The notes under the pieces are model-generated. The model saw nothing but the letters and a program-made list of their open reading frames with translations. It had not been told where the DNA came from and searched no databases. Positions 19,101 through 25,194 of a DNA stretch of 41,514 bases are shown here, piece after piece. Numbering within the stretch: position 1 is the stretch's first letter; the number at the start of each line of letters is the position of its first letter. The DNA comes from a virus, in IMG/VR virus record IMGVR_UViG_3300024298_000020, positions 1 to 41,514 of that record. One strand, 5' to 3'. A program made the translations under genes and the position numbers.

Positions 19101-21242
19101 TTGTCTGTAAATTTCATAATCTGTACGTTTCTTATTGTTAACAAAAACCTTAACATCTAAGTCGTCTAACATTCCGCTCTTTGCATAGACGTCAATAGGG
19201 AATAAATTTAACAAATCTGCCTGGACATTGATTTGTCGTATAACCGGTTGTTTTGTTTGAAACTCAGATTTGACCCATCCATTAACAAGTCTATAGTCTG
19301 AAAGACTATCATTAATTCGAAGATACCCTCGGTCAAGCACTCGTGTGATAAGTTCAACTTCGCCTTGATAGGTAAATGAATCTTTTTGTAAATTGAAGTC
19401 AAAAACAATATCTCCAATATTACCAATGTTTCTATAAGAAATATTTTGTGTTAAAATATTATCATATGTGTCGCCTGGCTGGTAACTAAAAACTTTAGAT
19501 CCGATAAATGAAGAACCAATATAAGTTGTTCTATCTCCAAAACTTGTGGCGTTTACATCAACTACATCAAACAATGGTGCAACATTAACTGCTGTTTTGT
19601 CCTGACTCTCTACCCACGCACCACTAGAATAGTGGAACATTTTTCCTTTAAAATTGTCGCCGTCTGTAACTAGTACAGTTTCACCGTCAATAGGAGTAGT
19701 ATCTGTTTCTTCTAATAGTGTAATTCTCTTAACACCAAGGTGTGTAATAAATCCAATTTTAAAAATACGACCATTTACAATGGCATCAGTATCAGCGGCA
19801 AACAGAACACGCATGCCTTCTAGTAATAATACACCGTCAATATTATAACCTATACTACCTTCAACAGTCGAAAACGCATCTTTAGTATACAAGTCAACTA
19901 AATCAACGCTACGCTTTGCCTGACGTCCAAAATTCCATAATTGTAAGTCTGGTTTAAATTCAATAATAGGTCGTTTAGCTCTAGCAGTCTGATCTATTTC
20001 AACAGGTTGATTATTATATGTTGCACTGGCTTCTATGACTGAACGATGGAACCAGCGGTTATATCTCGACCAGTGATTTCTATCTCTGCTTGCTCTGCTG
20101 ATAGTGATATAATCTTTTTCCGCAGGATAGTTACTATTAACATCAAAACCTTGTGTATCAAAGTTTTCTGTATCAAATTCGATGTCGCTGTCTAAGGCAA
20201 AAGATGATGGAGTTTGTAAATCAAACTCTGCAATTAATCTAATTTTATCACCTACACCTTCAACATACCAGTTGTCTGTAGCATACTTCGCCGGAGTAAC
20301 ATTACCTATAAAATAAACTTTCATACCGTTGGACAACTCTGTTGTACCGTCAATATTATATGTTTTCTTTCCTAGTATTTCTTTTTCGACATCGATAAAT
20401 GTATTCTCGGCAATATCATAAATTTTAAAGAATCCAGATGTATTAATATTGTTAGCACTAACGTAATATAATAAATCTGGTGCATCGTCTGGAACTGTAA
20501 AAGTAATAGTTCCCACTTCTACATAAGGAGTATCGCTGATAACCCCATCAGTGTAGATATAAGAATCGGCCATATCTCTGATTGTCTTAAATGCGATTGC
20601 ATTACCTGGACAATTAATATCAAACTTATAAGTTTGACCTCTATACAATTTTAGACTTGGGTTGCGAGTTAATCCGTCTGGACTGAAAACATAGGCAATA
20701 TTGTCAACATCGCTGACAGTAGTCACAGTATATGTGCTAATAATACTACGAGATTGTCCTTTAACTGCAATAGACTGCGGACCTTTTGGTAGCCAGTAAT
20801 ATTCTCTATAGTTAACAAATTTGTCCCAATCTATATTAGGATTCCAACTATAAAACTCTTGACTGTTAATCTTGCTATGGTCTACCGCAGAAGAATTAAA
20901 ATATACAAGTTGGTTGATATAGTCGTTATAATCACTGAAGAATGTTACATTCTCTAAACTATCTTTGACAATAATTGCTGGCTCAAGTTGGTAGGCAGAA
21001 CGTTCTACAGATATTTCATCAACATAGTTGTCCGAAGGCACATAGGCTTTGCTATTTTTTCTACCAATATACGCATTAATTTTATCAACATTGCCAACAG
21101 AAATTAACTGATCTAATGTTCCGTTTAAAAATTTCTGATTGGTACTAGTTCTAAAATATCTAGGTAAAAAATTAACCGCGCTTCTAGTTGTATCTGTACC
21201 GATTGGCAGACTTGGTTCTTTTTGATCTTTAGTAAATGCCAT
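7158..21242 (-). CDS. Giant multidomain virion/baseplate structural protein (4694 aa)
   Basis: One uninterrupted 14-kb frame directly after gp6, the slot held by gp7 in T4 (about 1030 residues); I infer a baseplate wedge/periphery protein, possibly the functional gp7 counterpart. The start follows AAAGGA eight bases upstream, overlapping the gp6 stop region. Modules I can see, in order: N-terminal wedge-like part; a cupredoxin-like domain about 185-290 (LYRGQTYKFDI then TFTVPDDAP) without the usual copper ligands; FG-GAP-like repeats about 2090-2475; paired G-x-GY...P repeats near 2885-2935 and 3247-3317; a coiled coil about 3535-3660; repeated beta modules of the VxVNGxxL type between about 3400 and 4100; an IPT/TIG-like part about 4320-4495; and a YKIKTIGTTDYMSIGAS module near 4545. 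There are no membrane segments. Equally large proteins exist in marine T4-like phages as far as I know. Confidence 0.85.
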   Translation of the reverse strand: MAFTKDQKEPSLPIGTDTTRSAVNFLPRYFRTSTNQKFLNGTLDQLISVGNVDKINAYIGRKNSKAYVPSDNYVDEISVERSAYQLEPAIIVKDSLENVTFFSDYNDYINQLVYFNSSAVDHSKINSQEFYSWNPNIDWDKFVNYREYYWLPKGPQSIAVKGQSRSIISTYTVTTVSDVDNIAYVFSPDGLTRNPSLKLYRGQTYKFDINCPGNAIAFKTIRDMADSYIYTDGVISDTPYVEVGTITFTVPDDAPDLLYYVSANNINTSGFFKIYDIAENTFIDVEKEILGKKTYNIDGTTELSNGMKVYFIGNVTPAKYATDNWYVEGVGDKIRLIAEFDLQTPSSFALDSDIEFDTENFDTQGFDVNSNYPAEKDYITISRASRDRNHWSRYNRWFHRSVIEASATYNNQPVEIDQTARAKRPIIEFKPDLQLWNFGRQAKRSVDLVDLYTKDAFSTVEGSIGYNIDGVLLLEGMRVLFAADTDAIVNGRIFKIGFITHLGVKRITLLEETDTTPIDGETVLVTDGDNFKGKMFHYSSGAWVESQDKTAVNVAPLFDVVDVNATSFGDRTTYIGSSFIGSKVFSYQPGDTYDNILTQNISYRNIGNIGDIVFDFNLQKDSFTYQGEVELITRVLDRGYLRINDSLSDYRLVNGWVKSEFQTKQPVIRQINVQADLLNLFPIDVYAKSGMLDDLDVKVFVNNKKRTDYEIYRQNSIAYIQFTADLTVDDVVVIETMSSATKLDNIGYYKFPSNLESNPQNLSLEDLTLGQISNHLKTISENFVKFEGNIPGISNLRDLGNISGYGTQIVQHSGPLAPIMYSFTNKNVNIIKSLRYARDEYSKFKRNLIRTATTYGYDGITRTHLDLVLKEVTKDKTVESPFYLSDMVPFGVNFVYEQEVIDNSFTDYPLTFDFNLDEASSKAVMVYVNDDLLLHGRDYIFVNTSFVRILSAIQTGDILKIYQYDQTAGCCVPPTPTKLGLYPLFEPKIFVDNTYVTPTKVIQGHDGSITVAFSKPDEPNEFRDELLLELETRIYNNIKIRYNPELFNLDTLMTGYFRNADITVDELNSTLRQEFLNWTSLINDDYTKHSFFDRNEPFTYNYKSFADPQGNPLPGFWRGIYKYFYDTDRPHTHPWEMLGFSIKPKWWETTYGPAPYTKDNLLLWNDLAEGLVRAPGQLPTRNSLYARPELLKYVPVNASGELIDPLTVGLVSDFVSVFTEKEFTFGDQTPIETAWRRSSHYAFSLITALTLLRPAKMFALGFDRIRQYRDQTGQIVYKLPTGNLRFNTTNMVFPSTVKDSTRVFTSGLVNYLSDYGISKSFAILDNFKSDLTSLQVKISSKLAGFTTKEKFKLILDSRSPLNEGNVFIPQENYNIILNSSTPVTTINYSGVIIEKTTSGFVIKGYDKSIPEFKYKKALDTVSDPIINVGGISETYIDWNSNKFYSKGQIVKTDQNYFRVTVAHTSTTAFESKYFVKLPYLPIVGGRQIVIRRNFEKSVSTLHYGAELRTVQEVVDFLLGYGKYLTDAGFTFEYFNPNLKTVTDWQTSAKEFAFWTTQNWAEGSIITVSPAAEELIYRQDYAVVDSIYDPFYEYSLFKQDGVELEPSFTNSIRENNSFSLRPKNTADGLYHATLNLVQKEHVLILDDTTIFNDIIYDQVQGYRQERIKVVGYKISDWTGDFSIPGFVYDRAVVSEWTAWKDYALGETVKYKEFYYSARTNVPGTELFDDNNWYRLDGRPQSKLIPNWDYRATQFEDFYDLDTDSFDVDQQKFAQHLIGYQKRQYLENIINDDVSQYKFYQGMIQEKGTQNSLSKLFDALNYANTDSLEFFEEWAIRLGQYGASGGYEEVEYILNEEKFLINPQPIELVNAVPFGVNDFVYRITQDQVYLKPDDYTHEPFPVLASQKEYIRTAGYVNYEDVDYIISSKDEFANYNIKNLVEGTYFWLGFDNSSWNVYRFTNFAKSVKSVSEGTNLRITLNTKLPVDIEVGSYIGINNTNASLEGIKQVLDTGLNWFEITMPANLDTAAIAEINLFLNINLFKFTPQRLSSINDLNSLPVSAKKNNEIVWTDGVNNAWSVWKFAKTYTSTKITSEENYFGKVIAVDNTETVLAATSTNAVLFYSRPTSTFGWAFQDSIFPLSTETFTDTNGSFGDSLCFNADGSYLFVGAPRYGITSEPGALPTDPPIITEVDIGYVAQYTKNIYGSYEFTRVIQSATPTQFQYFGQKIQVNGNVLYIVSKGNGSSVPAAVSAYNLTTNTFLATLTLPTGISITDIDISSSNIVAISKNDESVLVVRLAGTAFTTVQEINVSDFTSLEVLETGSNFGTSVAITKDSTFVAVGVPGYSGVASNQGAVALFKLNASTYVADDFITSPLNQDSEKFGYRVRFNLDNDRLVIYSYGGSQTIETIIDSGETTFDLNVTTFIEEQEFTGSVRVYEKYDAKFLIGDELEPTAVSGINYGDAFVVARKIYINDQTSINGSFHEFSGSTKSWTKFREPEPSVNLSKIKSLFLYNTRTNSVVANLDFIDPITGKILGIAEQELTFKTYYDPAIYTVGVESVVVDLLMGWTTPHVGKLWWDLSTIKFANPLQGSIVYKANTWNNVYNDSTVDIYEWVESEYTPSEWDSLADTETGLALGISGTSKYGDLAYSIKQKYDTISKTFTNTYYFWVKNKTTVPDVTFRKTSASDVANLISNPKGQGIQYATLLGKNQFALVNCKGLITGKDVALNVRYWTVNNTENNIHAHYQLLAEGNTNKKLNKYVEQKWFDSLIGYDINGAEVPDPRLPAKLKYGILNKPRQGMFVNRLEALKQFIERVNSVLIQRAIIDDFDFTALNSKEEPPTELSGKYDIAIDSQSQIRFVGSTGFIQATAVPVVEAGKIVRVVVTNPGRGYKIAPEIIVNGAGTGVKLTAKINTIGEVTGVTVDNFGRDYLDSTTLYIRPFTILVNNDETAANKWSLYIWDSVKGDWFRSKTQIYDVTKHWDYADWYADGYSAFTKVDHLVDFSYEMSFIDIAVGDLVKIKNEKSGGWILLERINTLVTDNISLNYTTVGRQNGTIQFNSNLYKFTNSNIGFDSFTYDGDVYDDEPKEELRIILDVIKNNLLIDDLEVEYNKLFFASLRYVFSEQTFVDWAFKTSFVKSQHNLGELKQKVNYKNDNLASYEEYINEVKPYRTKVREFISNYTATDNTYTGTTDFDLPARYDTEEGKILPFDVKVNNSVITYNSSAILNAPYSDWLDHAGYRVTEIVVVDGGSGYQAAPAVEVVGVCKTKATAKAYISQGSVTKIAVETKGEGYLTTPTIVISGSVGASGVTAKATAILGEGVTRTNTIGVKFDRIIPEYQVSSITMSQTFDGTGSRTLFQLNWPIDIRTNKTAVTVSNEELLSSDFTVYNKKDTSLGYTRYIGILELSTAAEVGSSNITVTYTKDIRLLTAADRIQYYYSPITGQIGKDLGQLMSGVDYGGVEITGLGFEISSGWDGLPWFTAGWDDFDEDYTDFLVVSDGTTRSYNLPYIPADGEQINVYINGVRIDDINYDVYTSAETAYNTAAALLEVYTAEEIALQADKDAKEITVNSLTQELIDTQAVIADLQAQLEITSPSDPLYFALQTTLAENQAQETQLISDLTIAQGELDDAEALLTAKQVQVANKTLDVAAKLATLNATDEITNPDAQMQTFVGDGSTDTPIVIPAYVDVNSGDTIIFRKSTSDGSFRPNQQYLDSEISGGDFTYTTARGIRAEDINLDGDNFVTPTNSHAPEEVVTGQVVDSVAITVYHTVEDGTPIIVTRHYITTEPENEFLIGQRPNSTQAAVVKLNGLIKKQDVDYTLNYAMQKVVFPTNLPVGSEVVITSMSKNGTSILDSDSFTGDGVSVDFVTVARWDGDYSALVTVNGVPATVTTFVTDNTYSEVGNIGIRFATAPVNTAIIDYTIIGTALNTVSRVSTETVVYDGTSQVYSLTNTPANLRPFDNNVLVEYAGRILRPADTVYFDVVGTVRTYTVSTVDYAINTIDANKVRVFLNGTELAISRQFTWKSSSNQLTIKRGVAKVGDKIALVILENAEYYIDEDSTGAQLRLVDSYSVNDKFAVTTFTNHDILDIERNSDYITSASIVTVGTTDYYRLNQLLAGRIQLRNPALGAQYIWLALNGELLTPEIDYILEDNLTYIQIDRNRVLTSTDVIDLIVFSSDVTTGRPFGYRIFKDMLNRTIYKRLDSEASAVLAQPLNYYDTTIVLEDASGLVEPLRSQNQAGIVLIDKERIEYLEKDGNTLKYLRRGTLGTGVPEVHPVGTAVLDASTNQTVPYKDETETVVLVAGGYSQASEIYENSFGINVTSVKYNFNNTTAFPLGGQVVTVKGTGFKENVEVVIGDPTLKTTFVATEVNSANEIIVSNIDRLFVGKEVVFSGAVFGGIDSSISYYILTYGQDVVTEEYYITVSETVNGSPVSLSVSTGEMTGSHMRAKCNTTYVSSTELTFISQAEVVGAYDLVIVNPSFSVGPVTVAQTSYVAPAAIKYVQILLPFSPIVNTITTRNPAETGEWYKETAEISVANIQVGRGYKIKTIGTTDYMSIGASSNTIGTEFIATAVGSGTGTVLDYTSIPLEYWEGLDIEVFVAGRRLRKNPTSVWDESLGPDSPSGDKQLQAEFAVNKNVGAYVRLTEPPTNGAKVIVQKKVGQAWVAQGQSLVDAQTDQAKFVRAKTANLPR

Positions 21243-21252
21243 TTACTGTCCT

Positions 21253-24200
21253 TTAGTTACTTACTATGCCGTTTGCTGAAGTGGTGCTAGATGTTAGCAC
21301 AACTCCTGTTGTGTTTAATCTTGCCGCTGTAATTTCTGAAATAATTTCAACATTATCTACAGACACAGAACTGGCAAATATTTCATCCGGATTTGCTTTA
21401 ATTTCATAAAGACTGCCAAATGACAAGTTTTGATTTTTAGGAACTAAAACAATATTTGCAATTCTTGGACTCATTCTGTTCATGATATAGGTTGCTAATT
21501 CTCCAAAGTAGAATGTATCTCCAAAGTCCCAGTTATCTATAGAAAAGAATTCCTTAATTGCGCTAACAACTCCAGTCTTAATATCATTGTCGCTGACTAC
21601 TAATGAACTATTTTTAACAACTTTAAATGTTGCCTGTAGACTAATATCTGCTTTAGATCCAAATAAATTTTTATATTTTACAGGATGATAGATTACTTCG
21701 TCGCTAATTGCTTTAATTTTTCCTAACTCTGCACCAAAATTAATGAATAGTGCATCACTGCTTGGAGGCAGTGGCTTGGTTGTTATGTCACCGTTTAGCC
21801 ACAAGCGATATTGCGTGTCATAGTTTTTTGTTAACATGAATACATCAATAATATTTGTTGCTGCCGGATCTATTCTTGCACTTTCATCTGCGGCGTGTAC
21901 GTATTGGAATTTTAACATGTCTCTGCCCACAAATGCTCTGTACTCTGTAGTGATTACAAAACTTACACTTTCTTTATAGAAAACTTTAACAACGTTTTCA
22001 TCCATAATATAGATTAATTGTTGGTTGTCTAACAGATTGCTGTCTACTACACCCTGTGTCGTAAAAATTTTAATTAGATTATTTTCATTCTTAATATAAT
22101 AGTAATCTGTTATACCATCGATACTAACTCTGCTCTTTTGAAAAATAAATTTTTGTTCTGGGTTAACATCTGGTGCAACAATAACATCAAAAATTTCTGG
22201 GTTGTCAACTACACCGTCTTCGTCCTGATCGTAAAAACTAATTGAAATCTTTTTACTATCGATGTAGCCGTCAGATCCTTTATATTCGTCAACAATTTCC
22301 CAATTAACATCTTGATTAATCGGTGTTGTGGCATCTGGTTCTGGGTTGATTCCTAATACAGAAATTTTGTCTCTAACAATTTTTCCTGTACTAGTGTCGT
22401 ATACTTTGTCTGAACTATCAAAGAAAAATCTAATTTCTTTTTCGCTTTCAAAAACGTAGCGAGTGCCGCGACTTGTAACAGTATAAGTTTCACCGTTAGT
22501 TTCAAATAAAATAATCCAACTGGCGTCTAATTGTTGGTTACTTACATCTCCTGCTTTACCTAAACTAAAATCGTTTTTCTTATCGACGTTGGTGTCTGTA
22601 ACAATTTTCCATGTAGTAAGATTAGCATCGTAACGTAAACCAAATTCTTTATTAGCAAATATTAAATCAACCATTCTGGTAATTACGCTAGATTCTAAAC
22701 CTGTTACAAATTTAGGTAATATAGAATCTATGTATGATCCGGTAGCAATAACATCGTTAAGGATAACCGGTCCGGTTCCGTCAGTTAATTGTCCTGTATT
22801 TGAAGCAGTACCATCAGAAATAACATTAATTACTTTGCTCCAAATGTATGTTTTTGAATTTTCATCTGCCGCTGTTGCATCTATAATATTATTATCTGCA
22901 TCAAATACTTTTCCTGTCGGTGGAATAAATTTTGCAAGGGCACCTGGAATTAAGTATCTCAAATTAGAACTGGTAAAAGATCCTAACTTCTTTGTGGCTG
23001 CATTTTCAATGTCGCCTACATAACCTGTAGACAAATTAACTGCATTAGTCTTTTGATAAAATGCACTATAATTAGGTGCTAGTGTAACTGTTGGATATCT
23101 GTCAAGATAAAAATCAATAGTTTTTCTAAGAGCAAGTATAGGCTCTATTTGATTTAATACTACATTTTCGATATCAGAACGTGTGCTTACGCTAAAGGTA
23201 AAAATATCTACTATCGGTTCTTTATAGATAACTCCATCTGTACCAAACAAATTAGTCGTGCTGTATTTTCCTGTAGAATCTTTTAGGTCAAAATAACGGC
23301 TAATACCACTGCTAACTCTGTTAACAGATTTAATTTTAACAACTTCTTGATTAACACTTAGTGGAAGAATATTATAATCTTCACCGGTGATCATTCGACT
23401 CTGTGTATAATAAGTTGCAGGAGCATTGTTTTTAATTTCGTCAGATGTTTCTGCAATAGTCGCATTAGTAACTGTATATTTTAATCCTAATGCAACGGTT
23501 ACAACTTCCTTCTTTCCTGAGCGACTGATGTAAGGAATATCAATGGTAACGTTTTTAATATCTGCTGGATTAATAGAATAAGACTGTCCATTACTTGTTC
23601 TGTAATAAACTTTAAAATTACCTTGTGGTAAATTTCCAAAAGTTCCATCAGAAAAGATTAATCTAATACGATCCAATGAACGTGTAAGCACAGAGTAAAC
23701 ATCTCTAATATTCTTAGAAAGACTATTGTAAATGATGTTGTTGCCTTCAACAGAATCAACTTTAGTCCATAGTGTGGATTCAAAACCAATACTGTCAAGT
23801 CCGTATAACCACACGTCTGTGTTGTTTACGTTAGGACTGTCAATGTCTAATGTTTCACTAGTGCTTGGTCGTTCAATTGTAAATGTACTTTCTTGTAATG
23901 TACCTTGACGGAAATGTACAAAGAAACCTGTGTTACTACTAGGAGGACCGCCGCCATCATCTCTGTATAAGAATGCTAGACTGTTTGTTGGAAACGGAGG
24001 TTCTTCATAGATAAAGTTTGCTCCAGAAAATGATGTAGATACTACTTCGAAATCAATATTTCTACCATCAATATTTTTGCTAAATCCGTAGATAGGCACT
24101 TCAGTATTTGATGCGTTGAATCGATATTGTTCGCAAGGAACACCACTAATTGTTGCGCTGTCTGTTGGTTTTCCAAATTGGCTGGTTTCTGGCAACGAAG

Positions 24201-24684
24201 CATTGATTACTTTAATAAACTGCTCGTACCAATTGCTGTTAGCACTGTCATTCCATACAATAGTCTGATTGGATAAATCTCTGCCGTTGCTGTCAATAAC
24301 AGATTCTGTTGTAGATATAGAAGTGAACTTTAAAAGTCCGTTGGCTGGCTGATTGCGCTTAGGGTTGTAGGATAGTAAACGTGCTAGACGTAGCACACTT
24401 TCACGACGTTCTGCTAGTTCAAGGAAGTTATCACGAGCGTTTAAATCAAATCTAAATGCTAGGTTTTGTCCCAAGAAAGCAATAAGGTCAATAAGGGCCA
24501 AGTATTCACTTGACTCAATATAATCGTTAAAATCTTCTGGATAATTTTCACGTAGATACGTGATCATAGTACGACGAAGGTTGTCAAAGTCGTACGATTT
24601 AAAGTCTGCGTTTTTAAAGCTCTGGTATACTCGTTTCCAGTCTTCTGCCGCTATTAGTTTATTTTGTCTATCTACACTTGCCAT
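21253..24684 (-). CDS. 6: Baseplate wedge protein gp6-like (1143 aa)
   Basis: T4 gp6 family: dimerises around the hub to form the inner ring of baseplate wedges and drives the hexagon-to-star change. The N-terminal 110 residues are the conserved gp6 signature: FKSYDFDNLRRTMITYLREN, YPEDFNDYIESSEYLALIDL, FRFDLNARDNFLELAERRES and RLARLLSYNPKRNQPANG. The centre resembles baseplate J-type proteins (DYNILPLSVNQEVVKIKSVN region), and the C-terminal part has FSIDNWDFGDTFYFGELATYIM followed by MSPRIANIVLVP. At 1143 residues it is much longer than T4 gp6 (about 660); the extra length is mostly in the second half (residues ~600-950), which is rich in beta strands. It is preceded by a late promoter and followed after 10 nt by the giant gene. 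Confidence 0.92.
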   Translation of the reverse strand: MASVDRQNKLIAAEDWKRVYQSFKNADFKSYDFDNLRRTMITYLRENYPEDFNDYIESSEYLALIDLIAFLGQNLAFRFDLNARDNFLELAERRESVLRLARLLSYNPKRNQPANGLLKFTSISTTESVIDSNGRDLSNQTIVWNDSANSNWYEQFIKVINASLPETSQFGKPTDSATISGVPCEQYRFNASNTEVPIYGFSKNIDGRNIDFEVVSTSFSGANFIYEEPPFPTNSLAFLYRDDGGGPPSSNTGFFVHFRQGTLQESTFTIERPSTSETLDIDSPNVNNTDVWLYGLDSIGFESTLWTKVDSVEGNNIIYNSLSKNIRDVYSVLTRSLDRIRLIFSDGTFGNLPQGNFKVYYRTSNGQSYSINPADIKNVTIDIPYISRSGKKEVVTVALGLKYTVTNATIAETSDEIKNNAPATYYTQSRMITGEDYNILPLSVNQEVVKIKSVNRVSSGISRYFDLKDSTGKYSTTNLFGTDGVIYKEPIVDIFTFSVSTRSDIENVVLNQIEPILALRKTIDFYLDRYPTVTLAPNYSAFYQKTNAVNLSTGYVGDIENAATKKLGSFTSSNLRYLIPGALAKFIPPTGKVFDADNNIIDATAADENSKTYIWSKVINVISDGTASNTGQLTDGTGPVILNDVIATGSYIDSILPKFVTGLESSVITRMVDLIFANKEFGLRYDANLTTWKIVTDTNVDKKNDFSLGKAGDVSNQQLDASWIILFETNGETYTVTSRGTRYVFESEKEIRFFFDSSDKVYDTSTGKIVRDKISVLGINPEPDATTPINQDVNWEIVDEYKGSDGYIDSKKISISFYDQDEDGVVDNPEIFDVIVAPDVNPEQKFIFQKSRVSIDGITDYYYIKNENNLIKIFTTQGVVDSNLLDNQQLIYIMDENVVKVFYKESVSFVITTEYRAFVGRDMLKFQYVHAADESARIDPAATNIIDVFMLTKNYDTQYRLWLNGDITTKPLPPSSDALFINFGAELGKIKAISDEVIYHPVKYKNLFGSKADISLQATFKVVKNSSLVVSDNDIKTGVVSAIKEFFSIDNWDFGDTFYFGELATYIMNRMSPRIANIVLVPKNQNLSFGSLYEIKANPDEIFASSVSVDNVEIISEITAARLNTTGVVLTSSTTSANGIVSN

Positions 24685-24702
24685 AATCAGCCCTCGATAT
24701 TA

Positions 24703-24710
24703 TATTTATC
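24703..24710 (-). promoter_or_regulatory. Putative late promoter for gp6 and the giant gene
   Basis: The minus strand reads GATAAATATA, with the octamer GATAAATA ending 18 nt before the gp6 ATG. The leader between contains GAGGG as a ribosome binding site. It lies in the 49-nt gap after gp25. Confidence 0.6.
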
Positions 24711-24733
24711 AAGTCTAAAAAGTGGGTAGATTA

Positions 24734-25177
24734 TTAACTGAGGATGTTATTTTCTTCGTCAAATCTGAAGCGTAGTTGTTCAGAAATATTATAAGGCAAA
24801 TAAGTTAAGTTACATTCTACTTGAATGCCGCTTTCATATTGGCTTACTATAAGGCTATCTACTTTAACTCTAGGGTCGTAGTTCATTATCTGTGTAACGT
24901 TTTCTGCAATAATATCTTTTAATTCTTCTGTTAAAGGATCGAATAAAAGGTCCCAAATAATACAACCAAACTCAGGATTTTCTAATTTTTCACCCTGTCT
25001 AATATGTAGATGATTCACAATATCCTGCTTGATTAGACTTAAATCATATAGTGTAAAACTACCTGTTGGGTTGCTAATTGTGCTTAGTCCGCGGTACGCT
25101 CGGCCCGTTGGAACGGCATCTGGTATTCCGTTTTGAGGGATTACACTTCTACCTGAGACTGAGTTATAAGTTGCCAT
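24734..25177 (-). CDS. 25: Baseplate wedge protein gp25-like (147 aa)
   Basis: gp25/GpW-family baseplate protein that joins the wedge to the sheath and helps start sheath polymerisation. The diagnostic part is residues ~40-145: LYDLSLIKQDIVNHLHIRQG, GEKLENPEFGCIIWDLLFDP, ELKDIIAENVTQIMNYDPRV and VDSLIVSQYESGIQVECNLT, followed by a strand-rich end in which leucine and arginine alternate. Length is close to T4 gp25 (132 residues) plus a ~15-residue N-terminal extension. It sits between gp5 and gp6, as expected for a baseplate cluster. The 17-nt gap from gp5 contains an AT-rich stretch but no convincing separate promoter, so it is likely in the upstream unit. Confidence 0.92.
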   Translation of the reverse strand: MATYNSVSGRSVIPQNGIPDAVPTGRAYRGLSTISNPTGSFTLYDLSLIKQDIVNHLHIRQGEKLENPEFGCIIWDLLFDPLTEELKDIIAENVTQIMNYDPRVKVDSLIVSQYESGIQVECNLTYLPYNISEQLRFRFDEENNILS

Positions 25178-25194
25178 AGTTTAATATTTATTTC

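Noticed and set aside
25185-25192. AATAAATA on the minus strand before gp25
   Set aside because: Only 7 nt before the start codon, leaving no room for a leader and ribosome site; likely a chance AT-rich match.
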